Shown one piece after another: positions 20,838 through 29,122 of a stretch of DNA of 46,073 bases. The position numbers were made by a program, and so were the translations under genes. Where the stretch lies: contig JAISWZ010000647.1 of the NCBI GenBank assembly GCA_031270945.1, positions 1 through 46,073 on the forward strand, given 5' to 3'. The DNA comes from Clostridiales bacterium (GTDB taxonomy: Bacteria > Bacillota > Clostridia > Lachnospirales > WQUN01). Every line of letters begins with the position of its first letter. The first letter of the stretch is position 1. The notes under the pieces were generated by a model. It was not told where the DNA came from and did no database searches. It worked only from the letters and a program-made list of their open reading frames with translations.

Positions 20838-20876
20838 GGGCATGTCACAATGCCCGCAGGGCATTGTGACATGCCC
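20838..20876 (-). promoter_or_regulatory. Perfect 18-bp leader hairpin before ganS
   Basis: GGGCATGTCACAATGCCC (20838-20855) and its exact complement (20859-20876) are separated by 3 bases. It lies in the predicted ganS leader, ending 5 bases before the Shine-Dalgarno. No U-run follows, so it is not a normal terminator. It could protect the mRNA 5' end, modulate initiation, or be a DNA operator. Confidence 0.8.
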
Positions 20877-20973
20877 TTGATATAGCCTGTTGGCGGGCTG
20901 ACTGCAGCTAGCAGCACCGGCTTGATTGGTGTTGCCAATGGCTTAAAAGCCTTCTCAGCCTTGCGCAACTATC

Positions 20974-20990
20974 TGCGCAATCGGTTGAGC
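20974..20990 (-). promoter_or_regulatory. LacI-type operator at the ganS start site
   Basis: Plus-strand TGCGCAATCGGTTGAGC, an imperfect palindrome centred on ATCGGT. It starts about 9 bases after the -10 box, so repressor would block initiation. The same 17-mer is at 30238-30254 in the same place relative to another promoter. An extra TTGCGCA half-site at about 20961 makes a TTGCGCA-6-TGCGCAA pair. Confidence 0.75.
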
Positions 20991-20998
20991 TTAATCAA

Positions 20999-21027
20999 AG
21001 TATATGCCTGAATTAACATGATGTCAA
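20999..21027 (-). promoter_or_regulatory. ganS promoter
   Basis: Minus strand TTGACA (21027-21022), 17-base spacer, TATACT (21004-20999). Predicted start near 20992. Confidence 0.85.
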
Positions 21028-21037
21028 CGCTTAATAA

Positions 21038-21099
21038 TGCACAAATATAATATTTAATTTTGTGCACTATTGCTAACATCAAATCAATTGCTTTGTGCA
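21038..21099. promoter_or_regulatory. Three TGCACAAA-type sites upstream of ganS promoter
   Basis: TGCACAAA at 21038-21045 and TTTGTGCA at 21059-21066 form a perfect inverted repeat with a 13-base gap; another TTTGTGCA is at 21092-21099. The promoter-proximal site is conserved at 30303-30310 upstream of the second LacI promoter. Possible binding sites for a second regulator. Confidence 0.5.
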
Positions 21100-21199
21100 T
21101 CTTGGCATTTCCAAAACGCGCGTGATTCGTTTTTCTTTTAACAGCAACGAAATCGCCATGCCATATTCCCTGGCGTAGAAATTTTGCCTAGACGTCATT

Positions 21200-21217
21200 T
21201 GCGCAACCGCTTACGCA
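21200..21217. promoter_or_regulatory. LacI-type palindrome
   Basis: TGCGCAACCGCTTACGCA is an imperfect palindrome resembling the ganS operator. It lies about 200 bases upstream of the ganS promoter and 120 bases before the small plus-strand ORF, so it could be an auxiliary operator for looping or control the ORF. Confidence 0.4.
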
Positions 21218-21337
21218 ATCACTTGCTTTCAGGCAGAGAAAATGCGACTTTTGAGATTTATGAGCCGAAAGCGCAAGGGCTAGCCCCAAATTTTTAAAAG
21301 ATGCGCGATAGCGTTTACCGATCAGAGGTTTCAAGTC

Positions 21338-21787
21338 TTGCGAAAGCTGAGGCCAACTTTTGGAACATATCAAGATGGCGAAATAGATTTTCTTGTTTTT
21401 AGTTTTTCCACAAATTGCACCTATGCCTTAGATATCACAACCGGCCAAAGCGCCTCAACAACAGCTGACAAACTTTTGGCGGATCGCATTGCAGACTTTG
21501 TTTTACGCGCCAGATCAGGTTCCTGCGGCGGCATCGGCGAGCCTGGCGTGTTGACTATTCCTATTTACCTTATAGGACGCTTTGATTTCGACTCTACGAT
21601 TAATCCTCCGCTGAAGCCTTCTTTAAGAAGAGAGAGGCTATTGGAAACCGCGCTTGAAGAAGATGACGATGATGGCTACATTCTGCCCTACGCTTGGTTG
21701 CGGCTTGATAAAACCTTCATGCCGTCAGCCCGCTCCACCTCTGCAAAACTGATTTCTGAACTCGCAAAGCATAGCCTCGAAATCTAG
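21338..21787 (+). CDS. Hypothetical protein, 149 residues
   Basis: An isolated plus-strand frame between ganS and ganA, which both run on the minus strand. The protein is soluble-looking, with G-E-I-D-F-L-V-F-S-F near the start, a small polar stretch with two nearby Cys, an acidic run (E-E-D-D-D-D) and a Y-I-L-P-Y-A-W-L-R-L segment. Composition looks protein-like rather than random. The TTG start is weak (CAGAGG upstream), and the frame is open further up to about 21284, so the N-terminus may be truncated or mis-called. No family recognised. Confidence 0.45.
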   Translation: MRKLRPTFGTYQDGEIDFLVFSFSTNCTYALDITTGQSASTTADKLLADRIADFVLRARSGSCGGIGEPGVLTIPIYLIGRFDFDSTINPPLKPSLRRERLLETALEEDDDDGYILPYAWLRLDKTFMPSARSTSAKLISELAKHSLEI

Positions 21788-21885
21788 GCCGCTCACCTTT
21801 TCGTTGAATTCCCCTTCGGCGACGCGGCAGTAGCTTTCATTTAACAAGCAAGCGGACATACATTATGCGTTTTAAATCTCTCGCT

Positions 21886-22000
21886 CCAATCCTTGCCATG
21901 GATCTAGCTCTTTGCCCCCAATCCAGCACTCCAATCCTTGCCATGGATCTTGCCCTTGCCCCGAATCCAGCGCCCAATCCTTGCCATGGATCTTGCTCTT
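21886..22000 (+). repeat. 43-45 bp tandem repeat, about 2.6 copies
   Basis: Units beginning CCAATCCTTGCCATGGATCT start at 21886, 21931 and 21974. Each includes a variable tail (TAGCTCTTTGCCCCC, TGCCCTTGCCCCG). The 21788-22141 gap otherwise shows nothing. Confidence 0.85.
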
Positions 22001-22082
22001 CCAAAGCAATCCGCCTGAAATTCGCCCCTCCCCCACGCCCTGATAAATCCCCGCCGCACCCCCAAAGGCTTGCGGCAGGGAA

Positions 22083-22165
22083 CCGATAAACTTTTTAAAT
22101 CTCTTTTTTATATTTCTTATTCTTCTATATCTCTTCTTCTTTTATATCTCTTCTTCTTTCACATC
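22083..22165 (-). repeat. Purine-rich run at the ganA 3' end
   Basis: On the minus strand AAGAAGAGATATA-type units begin in the last codons of ganA (ending K-E-E-E-I) and continue past the stop. Same style as 84-175 and 2617-2735. Confidence 0.6.
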
Positions 22166-24037
22166 TGCGCTAAGCCTGTTAAAATCCAGCGTAAAGACAA
22201 ACTTCCCTCTTCTAGACTTAACCACGCCTGGCTCAACTTCAAAGCCCTTGATTCCAAGCTCTGCAGTCAGATCCTTGTAGAAGCTTTGGCAAAAGTCCGC
22301 TTCAGGCCTTGTGGCCAGGTAATAGGCCGTGCCTTTCCCGAACTGGTTCTTTAATAGCGCTGGGTGTCCAGCGTAGAAGTCCTTGGTGTATGTTCCTAGA
22401 ACCTCAGCGCCCTTTGGATGTACGAGTTCCGCGAAATCGCGGGAAAAGCGCTCTTTTCCTTGGTACAAGAAAGAGTTTCTCTCATCGTCCTTGAGCGCGT
22501 CCATCTCTTCAGCCCAGAGCCCAAAAACCTCTCCCAGCCCGCAAGCGGGGAAACCTCCCAGGAAGCAGAGATCATTTTCGTCGACTTGGCCTGTCATGTA
22601 CGTGCCTACCAGGATCCCGCCGTTTTTCACAAAATCCCTTAACTTCTCTTCGATCCCAGCCCGGAGCATGTAAAGCATTGGCGCTATCACAAGCTTGTAG
22701 CCTGAGAAGTCGCACTCGCAGTCAGCTATGTCAACAGGGATCCCCATTTCCCAGAGAGCCCTGTAGTGGTCGCTTATAGAGTCCAGGTAGTTTGCTCCTA
22801 CGTTTCGCTGCCCTCGCAGAGTTTCAATGGCCCATCTGTTTTCCCAGTCATAGATAATCGCTATATCAGGGTTGATCTCCGCTCCTGCCAGATCTGAAAT
22901 TTCCAAAAGCTTTTTGCCTACAGCCGCGACATCCTGGAATACCCTGGTTTCTGATCCTCCAAAGTGATCAACGACGGCGCCATGGAACTTTTCGCTTGCT
23001 CCCCTGCTCTTTCTCCACTGGAAGTACATGACGCTGTCAGATCCGTGGGCCAAGGCCATAAGGGATGAGAGCATATGAACCCCAGGCTTCTTGAGCTTGC
23101 TGATAGGCTGCCAGTTCGTGGTGCTAGGGGTGCTTTCAATCATGAGAAACGGCTGCTTTTTTATGCTTCTCATCAGATCGTGAGCCATTGAAGTCGTCAT
23201 GGATGTTGTCACGTCGTTCTTTGTATGCCAGGCAGGATAGGAGTCCCAAGACACTACGTCTATGGTGTCCTTGAACTTGAAGTAGTTCAACCCGCCAAAG
23301 AATTCCATGAAGTTGGTGGTTACGGGCTTTTCTGAATATTTTCTTACCGCTTCTATCTCGTGCTTGCAGAAGTCCAAGGTCTGGTCTGTCACAAACCGCT
23401 TCCAGTCCAAGACAAGCCCGTGCAGCCCCTGCTCTCCGTATGGCACTGGAGGGCTTATCTGCTCAAAGCTGTTGTATGTATGGCTCCAAAAAGATGTCCA
23501 CCAGCTCTTGTTCAGGTTTTCTATAGTCTTGTGCTTGTTCTTCAGCCATTTGCGAAATTCGTCCTTGCAGAGGTCGCAGAAGCACTCCCCTCCGTACTCA
23601 TTCGAAATGTGCCAAAGCGTTACTGCGGGATGCGTCCCAAATCTCTCCGCCAGCTTCTCGTTTATGGCAGACACTTTCTCCCTGTACACCGGAGAAGTAA
23701 AGCAGTGGTTATGCCTTTCTCCAGCCAGCTCTCTCTGCCCGTTCCTGTTCACCCTCCTGGCTTCCGGATACTTCTCGGCAAGCCAGTTCGGCTTCGCGCC
23801 TGACGGGGTGGCAAGGATCGTTGAGATCCCGTTGTCCCAAAGGTTATTGATGATGTCTTCTAGCCAGCCTAGCTGGTAGTTCCCCTCTTGCGGCTCAAGC
23901 GCCGCCCATGCGAACACTCCCAGCGTCGCGGAGTTTATGCTTGCCTCTTTCATGAGAAGAATGTCTTTGGCTAAAATGTCTGGCCTGTCTAGCCATTGGT
24001 CTGGATTGTAGTCCCCTCCATGAAGCAGTTTCGGCAT
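22142..24037 (-). CDS. ganA: Beta-galactosidase, GH42
   Basis: 631-residue cytosolic GH42 enzyme that removes galactose from imported galacto-oligosaccharides. The N-terminal G-G-D-Y-N-P-D-Q-W opening is typical. Acid/base E147 lies in I-S-N-E-Y-G-G and nucleophile E301 in M-I-E-S-T. The four-Cys zinc site, C-F-C-D-L-C, is present. A C-terminal trimerisation/beta region follows; the total is somewhat shorter than the usual 660-690. ATG 24037 is preferred over ATG 24043 because GAGGA lies 6-7 bases before it. It follows the lacI gene and is separated from ganS by about 1.3 kb. Confidence 0.93.
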   Translation of the reverse strand: MPKLLHGGDYNPDQWLDRPDILAKDILLMKEASINSATLGVFAWAALEPQEGNYQLGWLEDIINNLWDNGISTILATPSGAKPNWLAEKYPEARRVNRNGQRELAGERHNHCFTSPVYREKVSAINEKLAERFGTHPAVTLWHISNEYGGECFCDLCKDEFRKWLKNKHKTIENLNKSWWTSFWSHTYNSFEQISPPVPYGEQGLHGLVLDWKRFVTDQTLDFCKHEIEAVRKYSEKPVTTNFMEFFGGLNYFKFKDTIDVVSWDSYPAWHTKNDVTTSMTTSMAHDLMRSIKKQPFLMIESTPSTTNWQPISKLKKPGVHMLSSLMALAHGSDSVMYFQWRKSRGASEKFHGAVVDHFGGSETRVFQDVAAVGKKLLEISDLAGAEINPDIAIIYDWENRWAIETLRGQRNVGANYLDSISDHYRALWEMGIPVDIADCECDFSGYKLVIAPMLYMLRAGIEEKLRDFVKNGGILVGTYMTGQVDENDLCFLGGFPACGLGEVFGLWAEEMDALKDDERNSFLYQGKERFSRDFAELVHPKGAEVLGTYTKDFYAGHPALLKNQFGKGTAYYLATRPEADFCQSFYKDLTAELGIKGFEVEPGVVKSRRGKFVFTLDFNRLSADVKEEEI

Positions 24038-24159
24038 TGCCATTCCTCAATTCTTTTTTTTGGTCCGGCGTGATTGCCGGCATAATTATTCGTAAAAACG
24101 CGTTTATTGCATTTGCCGTTTCAAAGAAACGGCGGCATGAGATGTTGTTTATGTAGCTT

Positions 24160-25119
24160 TTACTCGCATGTTTCGCAAGCGGTCTCAGTCTCATTCCCCA
24201 AATATATCTTGTAGTCAAGCAGCGTAATCCTTGGAGTGGTCTCTCCATCCAGCTTTCTCAGAAGCAGCGAGCAGGCTTCCGCGCCCTGGAGCTCCGAGTC
24301 AAACTCCACCGCAGGTATGTCAGGCCTGAACATCTTCAAGGAGTCGCTTGAGAAAAACGACGCTATCTTAATGTCCGTCACTCCCCGCCTATCGCACTCA
24401 TGGGCAAGAAGGGAGCAGATCACGTCATCTGCGGCCAGAAGCAGCCGGTTTCCTTTTTCAAGCAGGCTGTCAAGCGCCTCTCCAATGTTTGACAGGGCGT
24501 CCCATGCAATGTCCGCGTCTGGCGCGGAGTCCAGAAATCCCTCTGCGCGGGTGCGGTTTACCGTATGCGTTCTCTCCCCGTTAAGAAGCGCCGCTTTCAG
24601 ATCATGCTTTTCAAGCATGATCTTGGTAAGGATCCTCGCTGCCGCGCGGTGATCCCCGTCCACTTGAGTCACGCCGTCCCTGTCAGTGGATCCTATCAAG
24701 ACAAAGGGAAGCTGGCGATCTATCAGGTACTCCATCACAGCGTCATTGTCCACGCTTCTGGAAAGTATGGCCCCATCGGCCTTGCGGCGCTCAGCAACCC
24801 GCTTCACGCGGTCAAGCTCCGAGGGCAAAAGTATGATCTCATTTGAGAACTCTGCCGCTTTCGCCTCCGCGCCAAGCAAGCATCGAAGGAAGTAAGGAGT
24901 GTCAGCAAGCGCCTCTCGTCCAGGAACAATGAACGCGATGTTCGATGAGCGGCCAGCCGCCAGGTTTTGAGCGATCACGTTAGGATGGAAGTCATGCTCC
25001 TGCATGTACTCAAGAACCCTCCGCCTGGTTTCTGGCGACACCCGTCCGTTGCCTGATATTGCTCGTGAGACCGTGGTTTTTGACACGCCAAGAGCTCCGG
25101 CAATATCGTCTATAGTCAA
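24160..25119 (-). CDS. LacI-family repressor of the gan locus
   Basis: 319 residues: an N-terminal helix-turn-helix (M-T-I-D-D-I-A-G-A-L-G-V-S-K-T-T-V-S-R-A), hinge helix (I-A-Q-N-L-A-A-G) and periplasmic-binding-protein-like effector domain. TTG 25119 has GGGAGG 7 bases upstream. It is about two-thirds identical to the protein at 29123-30052, and both probably read the TGCGCAATCGGTTGAGC operator. Likely inducer: galactobiose or galactose. Its own promoter (25261-25233) carries no clear copy of that operator. Confidence 0.9.
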   Translation of the reverse strand: MTIDDIAGALGVSKTTVSRAISGNGRVSPETRRRVLEYMQEHDFHPNVIAQNLAAGRSSNIAFIVPGREALADTPYFLRCLLGAEAKAAEFSNEIILLPSELDRVKRVAERRKADGAILSRSVDNDAVMEYLIDRQLPFVLIGSTDRDGVTQVDGDHRAAARILTKIMLEKHDLKAALLNGERTHTVNRTRAEGFLDSAPDADIAWDALSNIGEALDSLLEKGNRLLLAADDVICSLLAHECDRRGVTDIKIASFFSSDSLKMFRPDIPAVEFDSELQGAEACSLLLRKLDGETTPRITLLDYKIYLGNETETACETCE

Positions 25120-25232
25120 GCAAACGCCTCCCTTTACAAGCGCGTGTCGCGCATTCGGTTGTGTGCATCAAGCGAAAAGCGCTGTTTTTTTAGAGCGTCA
25201 AAGCGCGCTAATGCGTACGGCCTATCGATTTG

Positions 25233-25261
25233 ATTATATGGCACACAATGAAATTTGTCAA
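25233..25261 (-). promoter_or_regulatory. Promoter of the gan lacI gene
   Basis: Consensus TTGACA (25261-25256), 17-base spacer and TATAAT (25238-25233) on the minus strand. The leader of about 105 bases includes AAATCGATAGG, weakly operator-like. Confidence 0.85.
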
Positions 25262-25380
25262 TAAATCCAGAGAGAAGAAGGACTAACGAAGGTTAGAATT
25301 TATCGAATCATTTTTGTTTTATTCGAGCGATAGCATCTCAAGCCCAATATAGGCTGATTAGAAGGAAATTAAAAGTTTAT

Positions 25381-25451
25381 CGCAATCCCGAACCAGATCT
25401 TGCAAACCCGATCCCGCAATTCCGATCCCGCAATCCCAAGTCTGCAAACCC
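25381..25451 (-). repeat. Degenerate 14-bp tandem repeat
   Basis: Units of the type GATCCCGCAATCCC / GATCTTGCAAACCC repeat about five times downstream of the second importer operon. Confidence 0.7.
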
Positions 25452-25462
25452 AAACATACAGT

Positions 25463-25498
25463 CCTGAAGCCGCTGCCCATTCGGGCAGCGGCTTCAGG
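25463..25498. terminator. Strong 16-bp hairpin after the second importer operon
   Basis: CCTGAAGCCGCTGCCC (25463-25478) and its exact complement (25483-25498) with a 4-base loop. No U-run on either strand, so it may be an mRNA 3' stabiliser or inefficient terminator. Confidence 0.6.
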
Positions 25499-25553
25499 GG
25501 CCGTAAGTTTATTTGATTTAATTGCTTGAGGTCAAGCCGTTTCTAGACCAAGC

Positions 25554-27146
25554 CTAGCTTTGCGCCGCAATGTGCGCTGCGACCTGCGCTTTGAACTCGT
25601 CATGGACTTTCTGTATTCCGGCGTTCTCAACCTGCTTCTTAAGCTCAGCTATGGCCTTTGGCACGTCGTCTACCATTCCGGAAAGAAGCGGGGTGTAGTA
25701 CTGAGCAACCAATGAGTCAATGAGCGCCAGCTCATTTGTTACGCTGGCCTTGTCAAAGGAGAATCCATCCAATGGATGCTCTCCGCGAATGTTGCCGTTC
25801 CAGGAATCCAATATCTCTTGGAACTTGATGTCGGCGGGGGTTGGATTCTCGATATACTCATCGCGGTTGATGTTCATGTTGTTCCATGCCCAGTTGCAGT
25901 TGGCGCTTATGCCGTAATCGCCGGTTCTGTCTGTGGTCGAATACGCGTCATCGCCAATGGCTTTCCAGTGAACGCCTTCGATGCCGTAGAAAGCAAGATC
26001 ATGGATCTCTTTGTCCGTATAGAACAGGTTCAGGGCCATCATGGCTCTTTCTTTATTCTTGCTGTTTGCGTTTATCGCCATGCCGTTGTTGATGTAGGAA
26101 GAGACCTGCTTGGGAATGTCAGGGATGATGTCTACCAAAGTCACATTCCAATCTGGATGGGCCAGATTGGCTTCGGTGGCGTAGGTTTTGCAGCTTCCCA
26201 GGTTCCAGGCCATAGTTGCCGAAGTGCCTCTAAGCAATCCGTCTTGGCGCTGATCCATGCTTGCCAGGGAGTCTTTGCTCCAGAACCCCTGCTCATAGAA
26301 ATCTTTCATCAAGTAGCAGTATTCCTCAAATTTGTCCCATTCCAGCAGGTAATTGATGCTGGTGTCCGACACGTCCATGGACTTGTACAGGAAAAACTCT
26401 TTCGGAGTGCCTGGGAGGGTACTATAGCCTTCCTTTTGGAAGTACTCGTAGATCATTCCGCCCTGGATGTTGCCTCTAGGAGAGACGCCGCTTTCTCCAG
26501 CCGCAAGCTTAGAGAAGAACTCAGTGAGCTGGTCAAAGCCAGAGATGGTGGAGTAGCCATACTTCTCCATCAAGTCGCCGCGAACAGCGTACGCGTCGTT
26601 TGTGAACTCGTTGTTATACTGTGGAACCATGTAGATGGATCCGCCTATCTCAGCCTGATCCCAGGCCACTGGCGGGACAACCTCATAGATGTCCGGCGCG
26701 TACTGCTTGATGAAGTCGAAGCTCAGAGGATAGAACCCGCCAAGGGCCACTGTCGTCTCGTAATGCCCCCAAGTGGCGGCTGTGAAGATGAGATCGAAAT
26801 CCTCGTTTCCTGAGAACAGCAGGGAGTACTTGGTGTCATGCTCAGCCCAGGACAAGAAGCTGGCTTCGACTGTGGCATTGATCTTCGCCTTCATGATCTC
26901 GTTTATCTTGTCATACACTGCATCGAAGTCCTTGGACTTCTCGCCAAGCAGGTACATTTTCAAGACCACGGGATCAGCTGTTTCTGAGTTGCCTGAATTG
27001 CCTGAATCGGCTGGCGCGCTTTCAGGCTTTTCAGTGGCGGCCGGCGCAGCCGGCTGGGTTGTCGGCGAAGACTGGTTACCCGCGCAAGCGGACAGCGTCA
27101 TGGCGAACATCGCCAATGCCACCAACAATGACAGCGCTCTTTTCAT
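25554..27146 (-). CDS. Oligosaccharide-binding lipoprotein (YtcQ/LipO type)
   Basis: 530-residue extracellular solute-binding protein. The signal peptide ends at lipobox T-L-S-A-C, followed by a Ser/Pro/Ala-rich linker and a large family 1 binding fold. The size of about 530 residues, larger than maltose-binding types, is typical of the LplA/YtcQ group that serves pectin- or hemicellulose-derived oligosaccharides. ATG 27146 has AGGAGG upstream; a frame extension to 27176 does not. Last gene of lacI-permease-permease-lipoprotein. Its sugar cannot be read from sequence; a pectin side-chain fragment fits the neighbouring galactanase. Confidence 0.88.
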   Translation of the reverse strand: MKRALSLLVALAMFAMTLSACAGNQSSPTTQPAAPAATEKPESAPADSGNSGNSETADPVVLKMYLLGEKSKDFDAVYDKINEIMKAKINATVEASFLSWAEHDTKYSLLFSGNEDFDLIFTAATWGHYETTVALGGFYPLSFDFIKQYAPDIYEVVPPVAWDQAEIGGSIYMVPQYNNEFTNDAYAVRGDLMEKYGYSTISGFDQLTEFFSKLAAGESGVSPRGNIQGGMIYEYFQKEGYSTLPGTPKEFFLYKSMDVSDTSINYLLEWDKFEEYCYLMKDFYEQGFWSKDSLASMDQRQDGLLRGTSATMAWNLGSCKTYATEANLAHPDWNVTLVDIIPDIPKQVSSYINNGMAINANSKNKERAMMALNLFYTDKEIHDLAFYGIEGVHWKAIGDDAYSTTDRTGDYGISANCNWAWNNMNINRDEYIENPTPADIKFQEILDSWNGNIRGEHPLDGFSFDKASVTNELALIDSLVAQYYTPLLSGMVDDVPKAIAELKKQVENAGIQKVHDEFKAQVAAHIAAQS

Positions 27147-27216
27147 AACAGAACCTCCTGTGCCGACGAGCGGCATTTAACACTCATCGGCTAAATTTTC
27201 GCCCCACCATTGGGGA

Positions 27217-28137
27217 TCAACCTTTTACCGCTCCTATCGTGATGCCTTGGACATAGTACTTCTGCACTAGGGGGTAGAGCAGTATGATGGGCCCCGTTAC
27301 CACGACGGTCAAAGCCATTTTCAGCGTTTGCGTAGGCATGTTTATGGCGGCCGCCACTCCGCTGCCCGCGTGCGACTCCAGTATCTTTTTGTAGGCCTCT
27401 ATGTTGTTGACCTTGTTGTAAAGAAAGTACTGCAGAGGGTACATTTTGTCATTGGAGATGTAAAGCATCGCGCTGTACCAGTCATTCCAGTAAGCGAGAG
27501 CTATGAACAAGCCTACCGTAGCAAGGGCGGGCTTGAGCATTGGAAAGACAACCGAAAACAATGTCCGCATTTCCCCGCAGCCGTCGATCTTGGCCGCGTA
27601 GATCAGGCTGTCTGGTATGGCCATGATATAGCTCTTCATGATAAGAAGGTTGTAGACCGAAAAGAGCAATGGAAGAAGCAACGCCAGGTAGTTGTTCTTC
27701 AGGTGCAGGTACTGGGTCATAAGCAGGTAATAAGGAACCAAGCCGCCATTGAAGAGCGTCGTGAAGTAAAAGAAGAACGAGAAGCCGTTTCTCCAGGCAA
27801 AGTCTTTCCTGGACAAGACATAGGCGGTCATGGTCTGCAGGAAGAGAGCGATAAGCGTTCCGCACAGGGTAAGCAGGACTGTGACAGCGTAAGCCCGGAC
27901 AATGATCATGGGCTCAGCGAATACCGTGGAGTAGGCCTCCAGCGAGAAATCCTTGGGAAGCAAGCCAAAGCCGGTCTTTGATATGGCGTCTTCGCTGGAA
28001 AACGAAGCTGACACAACCATCACAAAAGGGATTAGGCAGACTAGGGCAATGGCGCCGTTGAAAACATATGAGATCGCATGCAGAACTTTGGCGTCAAGGC
28101 CGTTGCTGATGCCGCCAGTTCGAGTTTGGTCGTTCAT
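27217..28137 (-). CDS. Sugar ABC permease (YtcP/LplC type)
   Basis: 306-residue membrane protein with six predicted helices and the permease loop (Y-A-A-K-I-D-G-C-G-E). It is the MalG-side subunit of the second importer. ATG 28137 has GGAGGG five bases upstream. The preceding permease ends 14 bases earlier, so the two are cotranslated. No ATPase gene nearby; a shared MsmX-like ATPase is expected. Confidence 0.88.
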   Translation of the reverse strand: MNDQTRTGGISNGLDAKVLHAISYVFNGAIALVCLIPFVMVVSASFSSEDAISKTGFGLLPKDFSLEAYSTVFAEPMIIVRAYAVTVLLTLCGTLIALFLQTMTAYVLSRKDFAWRNGFSFFFYFTTLFNGGLVPYYLLMTQYLHLKNNYLALLLPLLFSVYNLLIMKSYIMAIPDSLIYAAKIDGCGEMRTLFSVVFPMLKPALATVGLFIALAYWNDWYSAMLYISNDKMYPLQYFLYNKVNNIEAYKKILESHAGSGVAAAINMPTQTLKMALTVVVTGPIILLYPLVQKYYVQGITIGAVKG

Positions 28138-28151
28138 GTCATCCCTCCGTT

Positions 28152-29066
28152 CTAGAACAGGCTGTAGTCAGGATCGTAGTTGTTTACCAGCTTATTGGCA
28201 ACAAGAACCGTCACAAAGCAGAGAACCGACTGGAACAGGCCCACAGCTGCCGACATGCCGAAGTCGTTGTTTGTGATAAGGGCGCGGAACGTGAATGTGT
28301 CTATGACGTCCGTGGCTGGATGCAGGATTCCGTTGTTGCCAACCAGGTTGTAGAACATGTCAAAGTTGCCTCTGAATATTCCGCCGATCGAGAGCAGCAA
28401 GAGAATTACCATGGTAGGCGCCATTTGAGGTATGGTAACCCTGAATATCCGCTGGAAGACGTTGGCCCCGTCTATGGCGGCCGCGTCGTAGACCTCAGTG
28501 TCTATGCCCATGATCGCCGCCAGGTACAGCACCGATCCGTATCCTACGCTCTTCCAGACGTTAAATATGGAAAGTATCACAGGCCAGTACTTGCCGTTGT
28601 TGTAAAACGATATCTTCTCAAAGCCCATAGAGACAAGAAATGAGTTCACGAACCCGAAATCGTTGCTCAGCATGTTGAAGGCTATGACGCTAACTATAAC
28701 CCAGGAGATGAAGTACGGCAAAAACATCAAGGATTGGGCGATCTTCTTGAAGTATTTCCCGTTTAGTTCAACCAGGAGAATGGCCACTGTCATCTGGGTG
28801 AGCGTGTTTAGGATTATGAAGGCCAGGTTGTAGAGAACCGTATTTTTGCTGACCAAAAGCGCTTTCCCGGACCTGAAGAAAAACTCGAAGTTCTTCAAGC
28901 CATTCCAAGCGCTTCCGAATATTCCGCCCGCGTAGGTGTACTTCTTGAACGCCAGCACGATGCCGGCCATGGGCAAATAGGAAAAGAGCAAAGCGTACAC
29001 CACAGCCGGGGCAAGCATTATCAAGAAAATCTTGTTTTTGTTCAGCTTGCGCAAAAACTTATTCAT
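28152..29066 (-). CDS. Sugar ABC permease (YteP/LplB type)
   Basis: 304-residue permease with an N-terminal basic stretch (K-F-L-R-K-L-N-K-N-K), six helices and the loop Y-D-A-A-A-I-D-G-A-N. ATG 29066 has CGAGGTG 7 bases upstream; an in-frame start at 29108 lies almost at the lacI stop and has no site. It pairs with the permease at 27217-28137. Confidence 0.88.
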   Translation of the reverse strand: MNKFLRKLNKNKIFLIMLAPAVVYALLFSYLPMAGIVLAFKKYTYAGGIFGSAWNGLKNFEFFFRSGKALLVSKNTVLYNLAFIILNTLTQMTVAILLVELNGKYFKKIAQSLMFLPYFISWVIVSVIAFNMLSNDFGFVNSFLVSMGFEKISFYNNGKYWPVILSIFNVWKSVGYGSVLYLAAIMGIDTEVYDAAAIDGANVFQRIFRVTIPQMAPTMVILLLLSIGGIFRGNFDMFYNLVGNNGILHPATDVIDTFTFRALITNNDFGMSAAVGLFQSVLCFVTVLVANKLVNNYDPDYSLF

Positions 29067-29122
29067 TGCGAGACACCTCGTGGCATTGAGCCTCCAGCTT
29101 GCTAGCAAGCAAACATTATATA

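Noticed and set aside
21886..22000. Possible CRISPR array
   Set aside because: The units are contiguous tandem copies without unique spacers, and no cas gene is present.
25776..26813. 345-codon plus-strand frame
   Set aside because: Lies wholly antisense to the sugar-binding lipoprotein, without ribosome site or recognisable motif.
27328..27981. 217-codon plus-strand frame
   Set aside because: Antisense shadow of the sugar permease, with skewed polar composition.
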